Source of the DNA: Syntrophales bacterium
GTDB lineage: Bacteria > Desulfobacterota > Syntrophia > Syntrophales > UBA2251
Reading direction: 5' to 3'
Assembly (NCBI GenBank): GCA_023230905.1
Contig: JALNWL010000126.1
Coordinates: forward strand, 1 to 7,471
Length of the DNA stretch: 7,471 nt
Shown here piece after piece: positions 1 to 6,565 of this stretch. The notes beneath the pieces are model-generated. The model did no database searches. It saw only the letters and a list, made by a program, of their open reading frames with translations, and was not told the origin of the DNA. The position numbers and the translations under genes were made by a program. The number at the start of each line of letters is the position of its first letter. Positions within the stretch are counted from its first letter, which is position 1.

Positions 1-2
1 AC

Positions 3-236
3 CTGATCCGGGAGTTCTTTGTAGAAGAGTTCGAGATTCCGGATGAGAAGGTCATCCCGGAGGCGGATCTGTTCGAGGATCTGGGGCTGGACAGCATCGA
101 TGCCCTCGATATGGTCGGGATGCTGGAGGCGCGTCTGGATATCGAGGTTCTGGAAGAGGAGCTGAAAAAGATCCGGACGATCGGGGATGTCGTCGATTAC
201 ATCTCGGTCAAGGTGGGCGATCGGGGGGACGCATGA
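3..236 (+). CDS. Acyl carrier protein (first copy), 5'-truncated by the window edge
   Basis: The reading frame is open from base 3 to the TGA at 234-236 and gives the last 77 residues of an acyl carrier protein. The start codon lies before the window. The phosphopantetheine attachment motif LGLDSIDALDM is clear (about visible residues 29-39), with the serine of DSI as the attachment site. An acidic helix III/IV region follows (EVLEEELKKI), as in type II FAS/PKS carriers that dock on ketosynthases. Probably only a few N-terminal residues are missing, because ACPs are usually 75-90 residues. It would carry the growing acyl chain as a thioester in the cytoplasm. Its stop overlaps the next start as ATGA, indicating translational coupling with the dehydratase-like gene. 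It differs clearly in sequence from the second ACP at 2777-3040, so the two are not a recent duplication. The ACP assignment is firm; the pathway is inferred from neighbours. Confidence 0.9.
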   Translation: MIREFFVEEFEIPDEKVIPEADLFEDLGLDSIDALDMVGMLEARLDIEVLEEELKKIRTIGDVVDYISVKVGDRGDA

Positions 237-634
237 GAAGACCGTTCCGATACGAGCTTTCCCTCTCCCCGAACGCCGGCGGGGACCGCATTGCCGCCTC
301 GGCACGCATCCCGGCCGATTCCGCTTGGTTTGACGGCCACTTCCCCGACAATCCCATCGTCCCCGGCGTCGCCCTTATCGGCCTGGTGGAGGAGGCCGTC
401 CTCCGGTCGGAGCGCGATCGGGGCCGGACGGTGGAAATGACGGGCATTCGGCGGGTCCGCTTTCGTCTCCCCGTCAAGCCGGACGATCCGATCACGCTGC
501 AGGCGGTTCGGGATGTGAAGCGCGGGACGCCGGCGTTCTCGTTCAACGTCTGCTTGGAAGGGGAGATCGCCTGCAGCGGCATCCTGGCGGTCGCCGAGGC
601 GGCGCCGACCGACGAACACGGTCCGCTCGCATGA
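233..634 (+). CDS. Hotdog-fold FabZ/FabA-like (3-hydroxyacyl-ACP dehydratase-like) protein
   Basis: This 133-residue protein has the hotdog dehydratase signature HFPDNPIVPGV at residues 36-46, matching the HFPxxPxxPG motif of FabZ, FabA and the aryl-polyene dehydratases. H36 would be the catalytic histidine. In FabZ and FabA the partner acid (Glu or Asp) lies 14 residues after this histidine; here that position is G50, with E53 and E54 one turn further along the helix. Dehydration of 3-hydroxyacyl-ACP is the expected reaction, but activity is uncertain and a thioesterase-like or structural role is possible. The length fits a single hotdog domain that would dimerise. The start ATG overlaps the upstream ACP stop (ATGA, 233-236), and its own stop overlaps the ABC ATPase start (ATGA, 631-634), so it is an internal gene of the operon. 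A G-rich stretch at 224-228 may serve as ribosome binding site. The family call is secure; substrate and activity are inferred. Confidence 0.82.
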   Translation: MRRPFRYELSLSPNAGGDRIAASARIPADSAWFDGHFPDNPIVPGVALIGLVEEAVLRSERDRGRTVEMTGIRRVRFRLPVKPDDPITLQAVRDVKRGTPAFSFNVCLEGEIACSGILAVAEAAPTDEHGPLA

Positions 635-1554
635 CGATTCGCGTCGATCACCTTTTCAAGTCCTACGGCGCCAACCTCGTGCTGAACGATGTCAGCCTGG
701 ATTTCCGCGAGGGCGCGATCACCGGCCTGCTGGGGCCGAACGGCGCCGGCAAGACGACGCTCGTCTCGATCCTCATGGGAATCGTCGCCAAGGACCGGGG
801 TCGGGTCCTGATTGACGGCCTCGACCTCGACCGCGACCGCGACCGGATTCAGGCCCGCGCCAGCATCGTCCCCCAGTCCTTCGCCTTCTACCCCACGCTC
901 ACCGCCCGTGAGAATCTGGAGTATTTCGGCGCCCTGTACGGCTTCAAGGGGCGGCGGCTCAAGGCCCGCATGGACGCGGCGATCGACGCCGGCAGCCTGC
1001 AGTCCTTTCTCGGGAAACGCGCCGCGGAACTTTCCGGGGGCATGAAGCGCCGGCTCAATCTCGCCATCGGGCTTCTGAACGAACCCGCCATCCTGTATCT
1101 GGACGAGCCGACCGTCGGGGTGGATGCCCAGTCCCGCAGCTACCTCCTGGACCGGATCGACCGGATCAACCGGGAGCGGGGGACGACGATCCTCTATGCC
1201 TCGCATTACATGGAAGAGATCGAGCAGATCTCCCAGGACATCGCCATCATCGACGGCGGGCGGATCATCCTGCACGACCGGAAGGAAGACATCCTGGCAC
1301 GGCGCGGGGCGGTCACCCTGACCCTGCAGCGTCTGCCCGGGTCGCTGAAGGAGGCGCTGGACCGCGTCGCGGGCCTGCGGGTGGAGGCGGAGACGCTGGT
1401 GCTCGATCGCAACGAAGACCTGAATCGGACCCTGGCCGGCCTGTTCGACGTGCTGGCCCGGCACGGGGCCGAGGTCAGGGCGCTGAACTGGGGGAACGGG
1501 CATCTGGAGGCCCTGTTTCTGGAACTGACCGAACGGACGCTGCGGGACGAATGA
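631..1554 (+). CDS. ABC transporter ATP-binding protein of an ABC-2 type exporter
   Basis: This 307-residue nucleotide-binding subunit has all the expected motifs: Walker A GPNGAGKTT (35-43), Q-loop glutamine Q82 in IVPQSF, signature LSGGMKRR (134-141), Walker B ILYLDEPTVGVD (154-165) with E159, and the H-loop histidine H192 in ASHYMEE. The NBD ends near residue 220. The remaining ~85 residues form a C-terminal accessory domain ending in a WGNGHLEALFLELTE-like segment, typical of ABC-2 exporter ATPases that handle drugs, polysaccharides or lipids. It would power the permease encoded immediately downstream, with which it shares an ATGA overlap (1551-1554). Its position between FAS/PKS-type genes suggests that the exporter moves the product of this pathway across the inner membrane; this is inference. 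A run of four GACCNN hexamers (823-846) encodes an Asp/Arg-rich stretch before the Q-loop. Confidence 0.95.
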   Translation: MTIRVDHLFKSYGANLVLNDVSLDFREGAITGLLGPNGAGKTTLVSILMGIVAKDRGRVLIDGLDLDRDRDRIQARASIVPQSFAFYPTLTARENLEYFGALYGFKGRRLKARMDAAIDAGSLQSFLGKRAAELSGGMKRRLNLAIGLLNEPAILYLDEPTVGVDAQSRSYLLDRIDRINRERGTTILYASHYMEEIEQISQDIAIIDGGRIILHDRKEDILARRGAVTLTLQRLPGSLKEALDRVAGLRVEAETLVLDRNEDLNRTLAGLFDVLARHGAEVRALNWGNGHLEALFLELTERTLRDE

Positions 1555-2780
1555 ACCGAATCTACCACCTCCTGAAAAAGGAATTCCTCGTCATCAGCCG
1601 CGATGTTCATGCGGTGGCCGTTCTGTTCGTGATGCCGATGGCCTTCATCCTGATCATGTCGCTCGCGATGCAGGACCTCTTCACCACGCAGTCGCCCGTG
1701 AGGATTCCCCTGCTCGTTTCCAACCGGGACGGTGGAAAGCCGGCGACGGCCCTCCTGAAAACCCTTCGGGAGAACGCGTCGTTCGAGGTGAAGGACATTC
1801 CGGCAACCTGGTCCGACGCGGAGGCGGCCGCCGCGCTCAACGACGATGACGCCAAATTTGTCATTCTGATCGAGGATCATTTCTCGGCGGTCGTCCGGGA
1901 CCGCAAACCCCGTACGGGAAGGAAGCCCCTGGTCGTCCTCGTTAACCCTGTCGTGGGGACCCAGATGCAGCTCATCGTCCAGTCCGTCCTGGCCAACGCG
2001 CTGGGGAAGGTCCGGATCGAGGTCATGACGAAAGAGATGTCCCCCCTGCTGGAGCTGGCACGGATCGACCCCCGCACGTTCCGCAGGCCTTCGGAGGCGC
2101 ACATCGAGATGCGGTTCGTGACGCGCGGGGAGCAGCGATTCCGGGCGCCGAACGCCGTCCAGCAGAGTGTGCCCGCCTGGCTCGTCTTCTCGATGTTTTT
2201 CATCGTCATTCCCATTTCCAACACCTTCATCTCGGAGCGCAGCCAGGGCACCCTGCAGCGCCTGCGGAGCATTCGCCTGTCGCGGGGGATCCTCCTGCTC
2301 GGCAAGATGCTCCCCTATTTTTTCATCAACCTGATCCAGGTCGTCCTGATGCTTCTGGTCGGCATGTTTCTCGTCCCGGCCTTGGGCGGATCGGCCCTGA
2401 CCCTGGGGGATTCCCCGGCCGGGCTGGCCCTCATCGCGGCCGCGGTCAGCTTCTCCTCCATCGCCCTGGCCCTCCTGATCGCCGTGGTGGCGCGCACGAC
2501 CGAGCAGGCCACCACGCTGGGGGGGCTCTTGAATATCGTCTTCGCCGCGGCCGGCGGCATCATGATCCCGAAGTTCGTCATGCCGGCGGTCATGCGGAAG
2601 GTGGCCGAGCTGTCCCCCATGTCCTGGGGGCTCGAGGGATTCCTCGACATCCTGCTCCGCAACGGCGGAGTCCGCGACGTCCTGCCGGAGTGCCTGGCGC
2701 TCGTGGCGTTCGGGGCGGTCATGCTGCTGCTGACGGCCGCGATTCTGAAAAAACAGTTTGAAGGAAGCGTTTCCCCATGA
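1551..2780 (+). CDS. ABC-2 type transporter permease
   Basis: This 409-residue membrane subunit has the classic ABC-2 exporter layout. There is one N-terminal transmembrane helix (about 21-40), a large extracytoplasmic domain (about 45-205), and then five further helices at roughly 209-226, 255-279, 290-314, 321-340 and 379-398. The segment ERSQGTLQRLRS (229-240) after the second helix is the conserved ERxxGTLxxL coupling motif of the family, and LSPMSWGLEGF (355-365) matches the conserved region before the last helix. It should form the translocation path with the ATPase at 631-1554, probably as a homodimer with two ATPases. The start ATG overlaps the ATPase stop and the stop overlaps the second ACP start (ATGA, 2777-2780). 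The substrate is unknown; context suggests an acyl/polyene lipid or glycolipid. The similar drug/antibiotic exporters are the main alternative. Confidence 0.93.
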   Translation: MNRIYHLLKKEFLVISRDVHAVAVLFVMPMAFILIMSLAMQDLFTTQSPVRIPLLVSNRDGGKPATALLKTLRENASFEVKDIPATWSDAEAAAALNDDDAKFVILIEDHFSAVVRDRKPRTGRKPLVVLVNPVVGTQMQLIVQSVLANALGKVRIEVMTKEMSPLLELARIDPRTFRRPSEAHIEMRFVTRGEQRFRAPNAVQQSVPAWLVFSMFFIVIPISNTFISERSQGTLQRLRSIRLSRGILLLGKMLPYFFINLIQVVLMLLVGMFLVPALGGSALTLGDSPAGLALIAAAVSFSSIALALLIAVVARTTEQATTLGGLLNIVFAAAGGIMIPKFVMPAVMRKVAELSPMSWGLEGFLDILLRNGGVRDVLPECLALVAFGAVMLLLTAAILKKQFEGSVSP

Positions 2781-3040
2781 AAGGATCCCTCGACAACAAC
2801 CTCAAGATGGACCTGAAGCGGCTCATCATCGATGCCTGCGACCTCGATGTGGAGGCGTCGGACATCGATGACGACGGTCTTCTGTTCGGCCGCGGGTCCC
2901 AGTTGGGCCTCGATTCCATCGACGCCCTTCAGATTTCCATCGCCGTGCAGAAATACGGCGTCAAGATCACCGACAGCAAACAGATGCGGCGGGTCATGGC
3001 GTCGATCAACACCTTTGCGGATTTTATCCGGCCGGAGTGA
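2777..3040 (+). CDS. Acyl carrier protein (second copy)
   Basis: This complete 87-residue acyl carrier protein has the phosphopantetheine motif LGLDSIDALQ with attachment serine S47. It begins through an ATGA overlap with the permease stop (2777-2780), and its 3' end carries GGAG (3034-3037), which can serve the ketosynthase start. A slightly longer loop I (FGRGSQ, 37-42) precedes the motif, and helix III holds a basic patch (DSKQMRRVM, 66-74), unlike the acidic equivalent region of the first ACP. That contrast suggests the two carriers recognise different partner enzymes. It lies directly before the ketosynthase/KS-like pair, so it is the natural candidate to deliver extender or growing chains to them. 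The ACP call is firm and the division of labour is inference. Confidence 0.92.
   Translation: MKGSLDNNLKMDLKRLIIDACDLDVEASDIDDDGLLFGRGSQLGLDSIDALQISIAVQKYGVKITDSKQMRRVMASINTFADFIRPE
3034..3037 (+). promoter_or_regulatory. Ribosome binding site GGAG deciding the ketosynthase start
   Basis: GGAG lies seven bases before a GTG at 3045, inside the last codons of the second ACP. The alternative in-frame ATG at 3060 has only a weak AGGG five to six bases from it, at very short spacing. This favours GTG 3045, although the family-conserved sequence begins only near the ATG, so both remain possible. Confidence 0.5.
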
Positions 3041-3044
3041 GACG

Positions 3045-4211
3045 GTGCGAAACAGGGCCATGATCAAGGGACGGGCCATCGCGTGCGCCCTCGGCGAAGA
3101 TCTCGACGCCGTCGTCCGGGGCGCCCGGGAGATGCGGCCCGGGATCGCGAGGCTTCCCCTCACCCTGGCGGGGATGGATGAGGTCCGCCCGTACTACCTC
3201 CTTTCGCGGCGCGGCCCTGAGTCCCTGAGCGCGGCCCCGGAGACGTTCTTCTACGAGGTCCTGTTCGACACGGTTGAACGGGCGCTCGCGGATGCGTCGC
3301 TCCGGACCGCCGACCTGCGCGACCTCGCGATTTTTTTCGGCTCGACCGCCATCGACATTCCCGTCTACGAGCACGCTTACGGACAAACCCTCCGGGAAAC
3401 GTCCCGGCCGGCGTCCATGGTGTCCTCGGGGTACGGCCGGATCGCGGACGAGGTGGCCGGACGGTTCGGAATCCGTGGACCGGCCTATACCTTCACCACG
3501 GCGTGCACCTCCAGCGCCAATGCCCTGCTGTACGCCGCGGCGATGATCGCCGCGGGCCGTATTCCGCGCGCCCTGGTCATCGGGTACGACCTCTTCAGCC
3601 ATCTGGGGTTTTACGGCTTTGAATCCCTGCGCCTCATCGCCACGGACGGGTACCGCCCGTTCGACCGTCGGCGCAGCGGCATCATCATGGGAGAGGGCTG
3701 CGGCGCCGTTGTCCTGGAGGCGGATGACGGCGGCGACGCCGGCGCCGTCCTGTGCGGCGGCGCCAACCGGGTGGATGCGTACAATGTGACCACCCACGCG
3801 CTCGAGGGAGGCGCCATCGCCCAGGTGATGTGGGACGCCTTGGAGGACGCGGATGTGGAGGCGGGCGCGGTCACCGCGATTAAGGCCCATGGAACGGGCA
3901 GCGAAAACAACGACCGGATGGAGGGCAACGGCATGGTGCGGGTCTTCGGCGACGCCCTGCCGCCTTTTACGGTTTTGAAACCGCTGATCGGCCACACCGT
4001 CGGCGCGTCGGGCGTCGTCGAGCTGATCCTCTTCACGGCGTGCCTCCAGCGGGGATTCTGCCCGCCCACCCTCGGTTTCGAGGAGGCGGACGAGGCGCTT
4101 TCGCTCCGCCCCGTCACGGAGCCAAGGCCCCTGTCGCGGGGGATCTTTCTTCTTAATTTCTTCGGTTTTGGCGGCAACTGTACCGCTCTGGTCGTTGCCG
4201 TGCGGGGGTAA
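3045..4211 (+). CDS. Beta-ketoacyl-ACP synthase (FabF/KS-alpha-like)
   Basis: This condensing enzyme is 388 residues long from the GTG at 3045, or 383 from the ATG at 3060. From the GTG, the nucleophile is C154 in FTTACTSSANAL, and the two catalytic histidines are H282 in KAHGTGSENND and H317 in KPLIGHTVGASG. K312 keeps the five-residue spacing to the second histidine seen in FabF. The C-terminal FFGFGGNCTALVV strand matches the usual FGFGGxN end. All residues for decarboxylative Claisen condensation of malonyl-ACP with an acyl chain are therefore present. The length is slightly below FabF (about 410 residues), mostly from a shorter N-terminal half. It starts four bases after the second ACP stop and is followed five bases later by a KS-like gene without catalytic residues, an arrangement like KS-alpha/chain-length-factor pairs in type II PKS and aryl-polyene clusters. 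I chose the start for its GGAG site; the long upstream in-frame extension into the ACP gene was ignored. Confidence 0.92.
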   Translation: MRNRAMIKGRAIACALGEDLDAVVRGAREMRPGIARLPLTLAGMDEVRPYYLLSRRGPESLSAAPETFFYEVLFDTVERALADASLRTADLRDLAIFFGSTAIDIPVYEHAYGQTLRETSRPASMVSSGYGRIADEVAGRFGIRGPAYTFTTACTSSANALLYAAAMIAAGRIPRALVIGYDLFSHLGFYGFESLRLIATDGYRPFDRRRSGIIMGEGCGAVVLEADDGGDAGAVLCGGANRVDAYNVTTHALEGGAIAQVMWDALEDADVEAGAVTAIKAHGTGSENNDRMEGNGMVRVFGDALPPFTVLKPLIGHTVGASGVVELILFTACLQRGFCPPTLGFEEADEALSLRPVTEPRPLSRGIFLLNFFGFGGNCTALVVAVRG

Positions 4212-4216
4212 GGGAC

Positions 4217-5068
4217 ATGTTCATCCATGCCGTGTCACAGTTCGTCGCGCCCCCCGCGGCAAATCCGCGGACCTTAAAGGAGGTTCTCAAGGGGTACACG
4301 GACACCCCGTTCCGCCGCGTCAACAAGTTCATCCTCCTGGCGCTGGTCGGCGCCCATCGGTGCGTGCGGGGGCGGACGCTGAACGGGAATGCGTCGGTTT
4401 ACCTGACGACGGAGAACGGCAATCTGGGCGATACGAACAACGTCCTGGACCAGCTCTACCGGCAGCACTCCCTCCCGATGCCCTTCAGCTTCATCAACAC
4501 GATGAGCAATACCGCGCCATTTTACGTCGCCCAGAGCCTGAACGTTCTGGGGCGGAACCTCTCGATCTCCGGCCTGGGCCTGTCCTTCGAGCGCGGCTTG
4601 GAGCTGGCCCGCCTGGATTTCGATCCGGGCTCCGTGGAGGAGGCGCTGATCGGCGCCGTGGACGAGGCTCCGCCGGAGGGCGGGGCGGTGCACCTCGCCG
4701 TCGAGGGGAGCTTCTGGATCCATGTCAAGAAGGCCCGGGACGGAGCGCTGGGGGAGGTGGCGGAGGTTCGGTCCTTTCCGGACCGCGAGGCGCTGGCGGC
4801 CTGGTGTGAGGAGGAACCGGTCCTGCCGCCCGGCCGGGGGTTGCTTGCCTGCGGCGCGGCCGTTCCCCACGAGGAGCGGACGGACTGGCAGCGGCGGACG
4901 GGGCTGGCCGTCTTCGACTACGGGGCCGACTATGGTCCCTTCGACACGGTGACGGCCTACGGGATCACGAAGTTTCTCGAAACCTCGCCGTCGACCTCCC
5001 TCCTGCACATCAACCGGAACGGGCAGGGTCGCTACGTCGCGCTGATCCTGCACCGCTATGGATCGTAA
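4217..5068 (+). CDS. Compact ketosynthase-like protein lacking catalytic residues (chain-length-factor-like)
   Basis: This 283-residue protein shows the thiolase/KS fold by pattern. MPFSFINTMSNTAPFYVAQSL (88-108) and GRNLSISG (112-119) match the KS segment before the active-site elbow. By eye, PFDTVTAYGITKFLET (241-256) aligns with IGHTVGASGVVELILF of the upstream ketosynthase, and LLHINRNGQGRYVALILHR (262-280) matches the final FGFGGN strand. At the aligned key positions the nucleophile cysteine is G121 and the second histidine is D243; no HGTG equivalent is visible. It is over 100 residues shorter than a normal KS. It may form a heterodimer with the KS, as chain-length factors do, and help set chain length, or it may be a PF13723-like N-terminal KS homologue of unknown role. 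It starts five bases after the KS stop; a run of G at 4204-4208 lies eight bases before the ATG. It is the last gene of the operon. The KS-like call is moderately sure; function is inferred. Confidence 0.72.
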   Translation: MFIHAVSQFVAPPAANPRTLKEVLKGYTDTPFRRVNKFILLALVGAHRCVRGRTLNGNASVYLTTENGNLGDTNNVLDQLYRQHSLPMPFSFINTMSNTAPFYVAQSLNVLGRNLSISGLGLSFERGLELARLDFDPGSVEEALIGAVDEAPPEGGAVHLAVEGSFWIHVKKARDGALGEVAEVRSFPDREALAAWCEEEPVLPPGRGLLACGAAVPHEERTDWQRRTGLAVFDYGADYGPFDTVTAYGITKFLETSPSTSLLHINRNGQGRYVALILHRYGS

Positions 5069-5096
5069 GCCGACTCGTCGCGGCCCCTTTGAATCC

Positions 5097-5140
5097 CGGA
5101 CATCCTTCCGGCCGGCGGGGATCCCGTCCGTCCGACTTTT
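5097..5140 (+). terminator. Candidate terminator of the biosynthetic operon
   Basis: In the 93-base convergent gap an imperfect stem can form: CGGAC (5097-5101) with GTCCG (5126-5130), ATCC (5102-5105) with GGAT (5119-5122), and CCG (5108-5110) with CGG (5116-5118), around a five-base loop. Bulges are TT on one side and CCC on the other. A TTTT run follows at 5137-5140, six bases after the stem. Such stems arise easily by chance in GC-rich DNA, so this is tentative; its location after the last operon gene is the best support. Confidence 0.3.
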
Positions 5141-5161
5141 CCTTGCCGGGACCGGCGCCGC

Positions 5162-6454
5162 TCAGGAACCCTCCGGGGGCGGCAATTCACCTCCTTCGGC
5201 GGATTCGATCGGCGCCGCCTCCGATTCCTCCGGCGGCTGGAAACTCCCGAACCAGTTGAAATAGGCCTCTCCGGCCGGTGTCCGCTCCATGACGAAGACC
5301 AGGATGGAGGTCAGGGTGATGCTGATCAGCACGACCATGTACACGATGCCCTCCACCCACAGGGCGTTGGGCAGGCCTTCCTGGAGCGGCATCGTGGCCA
5401 GCACCGCCGCCGCCAGCCCCTTGGGCCCCAGGGTGGACAGGATGGCCGCGTCCCGGCGGGTGTAGCGGCGGCTGGCGATCAGCCGGATCAGGCCGATCCG
5501 TCCGGCGTAGACGAAAAAGACGATGATCAGGCCGATCGCGGCATAGACGATGCCCGCGTGGCGGAGGGAGATGCCCAGATAGATGAAGAAGAAGATCTTG
5601 AGCAGGAAGACGATCTCCGAAAAGAAGAGCCGCTCCGTTTTGGACACCCCGAAAAATTCGAACACGAGCCGTTTCCGGGCGATCCGGACACCGGCGAGGT
5701 TGGCCAGGGTGATGCCGAAGGCCAGGGCCGCGATGGCGCCGCTGCAGTCCACGAGTTCCGTGAATCCGTAGATGACGAAGACGTAGGCCACCGTCGAGAA
5801 GATCGTGTTCGGGACGTCGCGGACCCAACCCATGACGAAGGTCCAGATCAGTCCGGCCAGTATGCCGATCAGCACCGCGAAGCCGAACGACGCCAGGACC
5901 GAGGTCGTGATCTCCGCAAAGCCGCCCCCCCCCTCGCCCTTGACGATCTGCAGCGCCGCGACCGCGCCGACGATGCACAGGACATCGGTGATCGTCGATT
6001 CCAGGACCGCCACCGTGCGCGGTTTTTCCCGCATCCGCAGTCCCTCCACGAGCGGGATGACCACCGCCGAAGAGGTCCCGCCCAAGATCGCCCCGGTCAT
6101 GAAGGACATGCCCCAGCCGAGCGGCGTGAGGACGTACATGATCGCGGTGACCGTCGCCGCCGAAAGGCTCCAGGCCGCCGCGGAGATGAGCAGGGCCTGT
6201 CCGGACGCCTCCATGAGCGTCTTCAGTTTCATGGACAGGCCGCTGTCGAAGAGGATGACGATGAGCGCGATCGTGGTCAATACGGGACCGACGGCCCCGA
6301 AGTCCTCCGGCGCGACCCATGAGAAGACGGGGCCCGCCAGGATGCCTCCCAGCATCAGGAGCAGGACGTCCGGAACCCGCGTCTTCCGGAAGAGGTGGGC
6401 GAAGAAATAGGCGAGAAAAATGACGAACCCGATGACGATGATCTTGATGGCCAT
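5162..6454 (-). CDS. Cation:proton antiporter (Na+/H+ exchanger family, PF00999-like)
   Basis: This 430-residue polytopic inner-membrane protein has about 12-13 hydrophobic segments and the pattern of monovalent cation:proton antiporters. IVILFDSGL (65-73) matches the conserved ILFxxGL segment, GAILGGTSSAVVIPL (121-135) matches the discontinuous helix region, and ESTITDVLCIV (152-162) gives the acidic ion-binding helix, with D157 the likely binding carboxylate. TLGPKGLAAAVL (341-352) corresponds to the conserved basic-residue helix with K345. It would exchange Na+ or K+ for protons. The C-terminus is a short, acidic, proline-rich cytoplasmic tail (about 406-430) with no RCK/TrkA or CNBD domain. 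The start at 6454 was preferred over the longer frame to 6517 because GGGAGGAG (minus strand, near 6463-6470) lies at proper spacing and the N-terminal helix begins at once, while the extension is Arg/Gly-rich. It is monocistronic and convergent to the biosynthetic operon. The family is sure; ion preference is unknown. Confidence 0.93.
   Translation of the reverse strand: MAIKIIVIGFVIFLAYFFAHLFRKTRVPDVLLLMLGGILAGPVFSWVAPEDFGAVGPVLTTIALIVILFDSGLSMKLKTLMEASGQALLISAAAWSLSAATVTAIMYVLTPLGWGMSFMTGAILGGTSSAVVIPLVEGLRMREKPRTVAVLESTITDVLCIVGAVAALQIVKGEGGGGFAEITTSVLASFGFAVLIGILAGLIWTFVMGWVRDVPNTIFSTVAYVFVIYGFTELVDCSGAIAALAFGITLANLAGVRIARKRLVFEFFGVSKTERLFFSEIVFLLKIFFFIYLGISLRHAGIVYAAIGLIIVFFVYAGRIGLIRLIASRRYTRRDAAILSTLGPKGLAAAVLATMPLQEGLPNALWVEGIVYMVVLISITLTSILVFVMERTPAGEAYFNWFGSFQPPEESEAAPIESAEGGELPPPEGS
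5925..5933. repeat. Nine-base homopolymer (poly-C; poly-G on the coding strand of the antiporter)
   Basis: Nine consecutive C on the + strand read as G9 in the antiporter gene, within the codons of a GEGGGG loop (residues 173-178) between two membrane helices. The frame is intact here. Tracts of this length are prone to slippage and to sequencing error. Confidence 0.9.
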
Positions 6455-6536
6455 GGCCCCGCTCCTCCCGCGCCGCCTCGTCCTCGCCACCCCCGCTCCG
6501 GGGCGGACGGGGTTCATGCGCCGTCACGTGCTTGGA

Positions 6537-6565
6537 CCTTAGGATAAAAGACGTTTTGTTGTCAA
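6537..6565 (-). promoter_or_regulatory. Putative promoter of the antiporter gene
   Basis: On the minus strand a perfect -35 hexamer TTGACA lies at 6565-6560. At spacings of 16-17 bases the -10 region reads CCTAAG or CTAAGG, which matches TATAAT poorly (at best three of six). The surrounding bases (about 6541-6572) are the most AT-rich stretch in an otherwise GC-rich window, as expected of a promoter. The implied leader before the antiporter start would be about 75 bases. A weak -10 with a perfect -35 and an overlapping inverted repeat suggests activator- or repressor-controlled transcription; this is inference. Confidence 0.45.

Noticed and set aside
208..1503. Long open frame on the minus strand (431 codons) across the dehydratase-like and ABC ATPase genes
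   Set aside because: It is antisense to genes with clear family motifs, shows no recognisable domain, and is explained by GC-rich codon bias that removes stop codons from the complementary frame.
2832..3044. N-terminal extension of the ketosynthase frame into the second ACP gene
   Set aside because: The extension lies wholly within the ACP coding sequence in another frame and has no KS similarity; the real start is GTG 3045 or ATG 3060.
5058..5264. 68-codon plus-strand frame whose ATG overlaps the end of the KS-like gene
   Set aside because: It overlaps the antiporter 3' end antisense by about 100 bases and has no domain. The overlap with the upstream gene is tempting as coupling but is not enough to call a gene.
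5558..6322. 254-codon plus-strand frame opposite the antiporter
   Set aside because: It is a charged low-complexity composition typical of the complement of a hydrophobic GC-rich gene; no ribosome binding site or family match was seen.
6455..6517. 21-residue N-terminal extension of the antiporter
   Set aside because: The extension is Arg/Gly-rich with no signal-like character, and a strong GGAGG site precedes the ATG at 6454.
5187..6527. 446-codon minus-strand frame overlapping the antiporter in another frame
   Set aside because: The product is Arg/Gly/His/Pro-rich without membrane segments or motifs, while the overlapping frame encodes an unmistakable antiporter.
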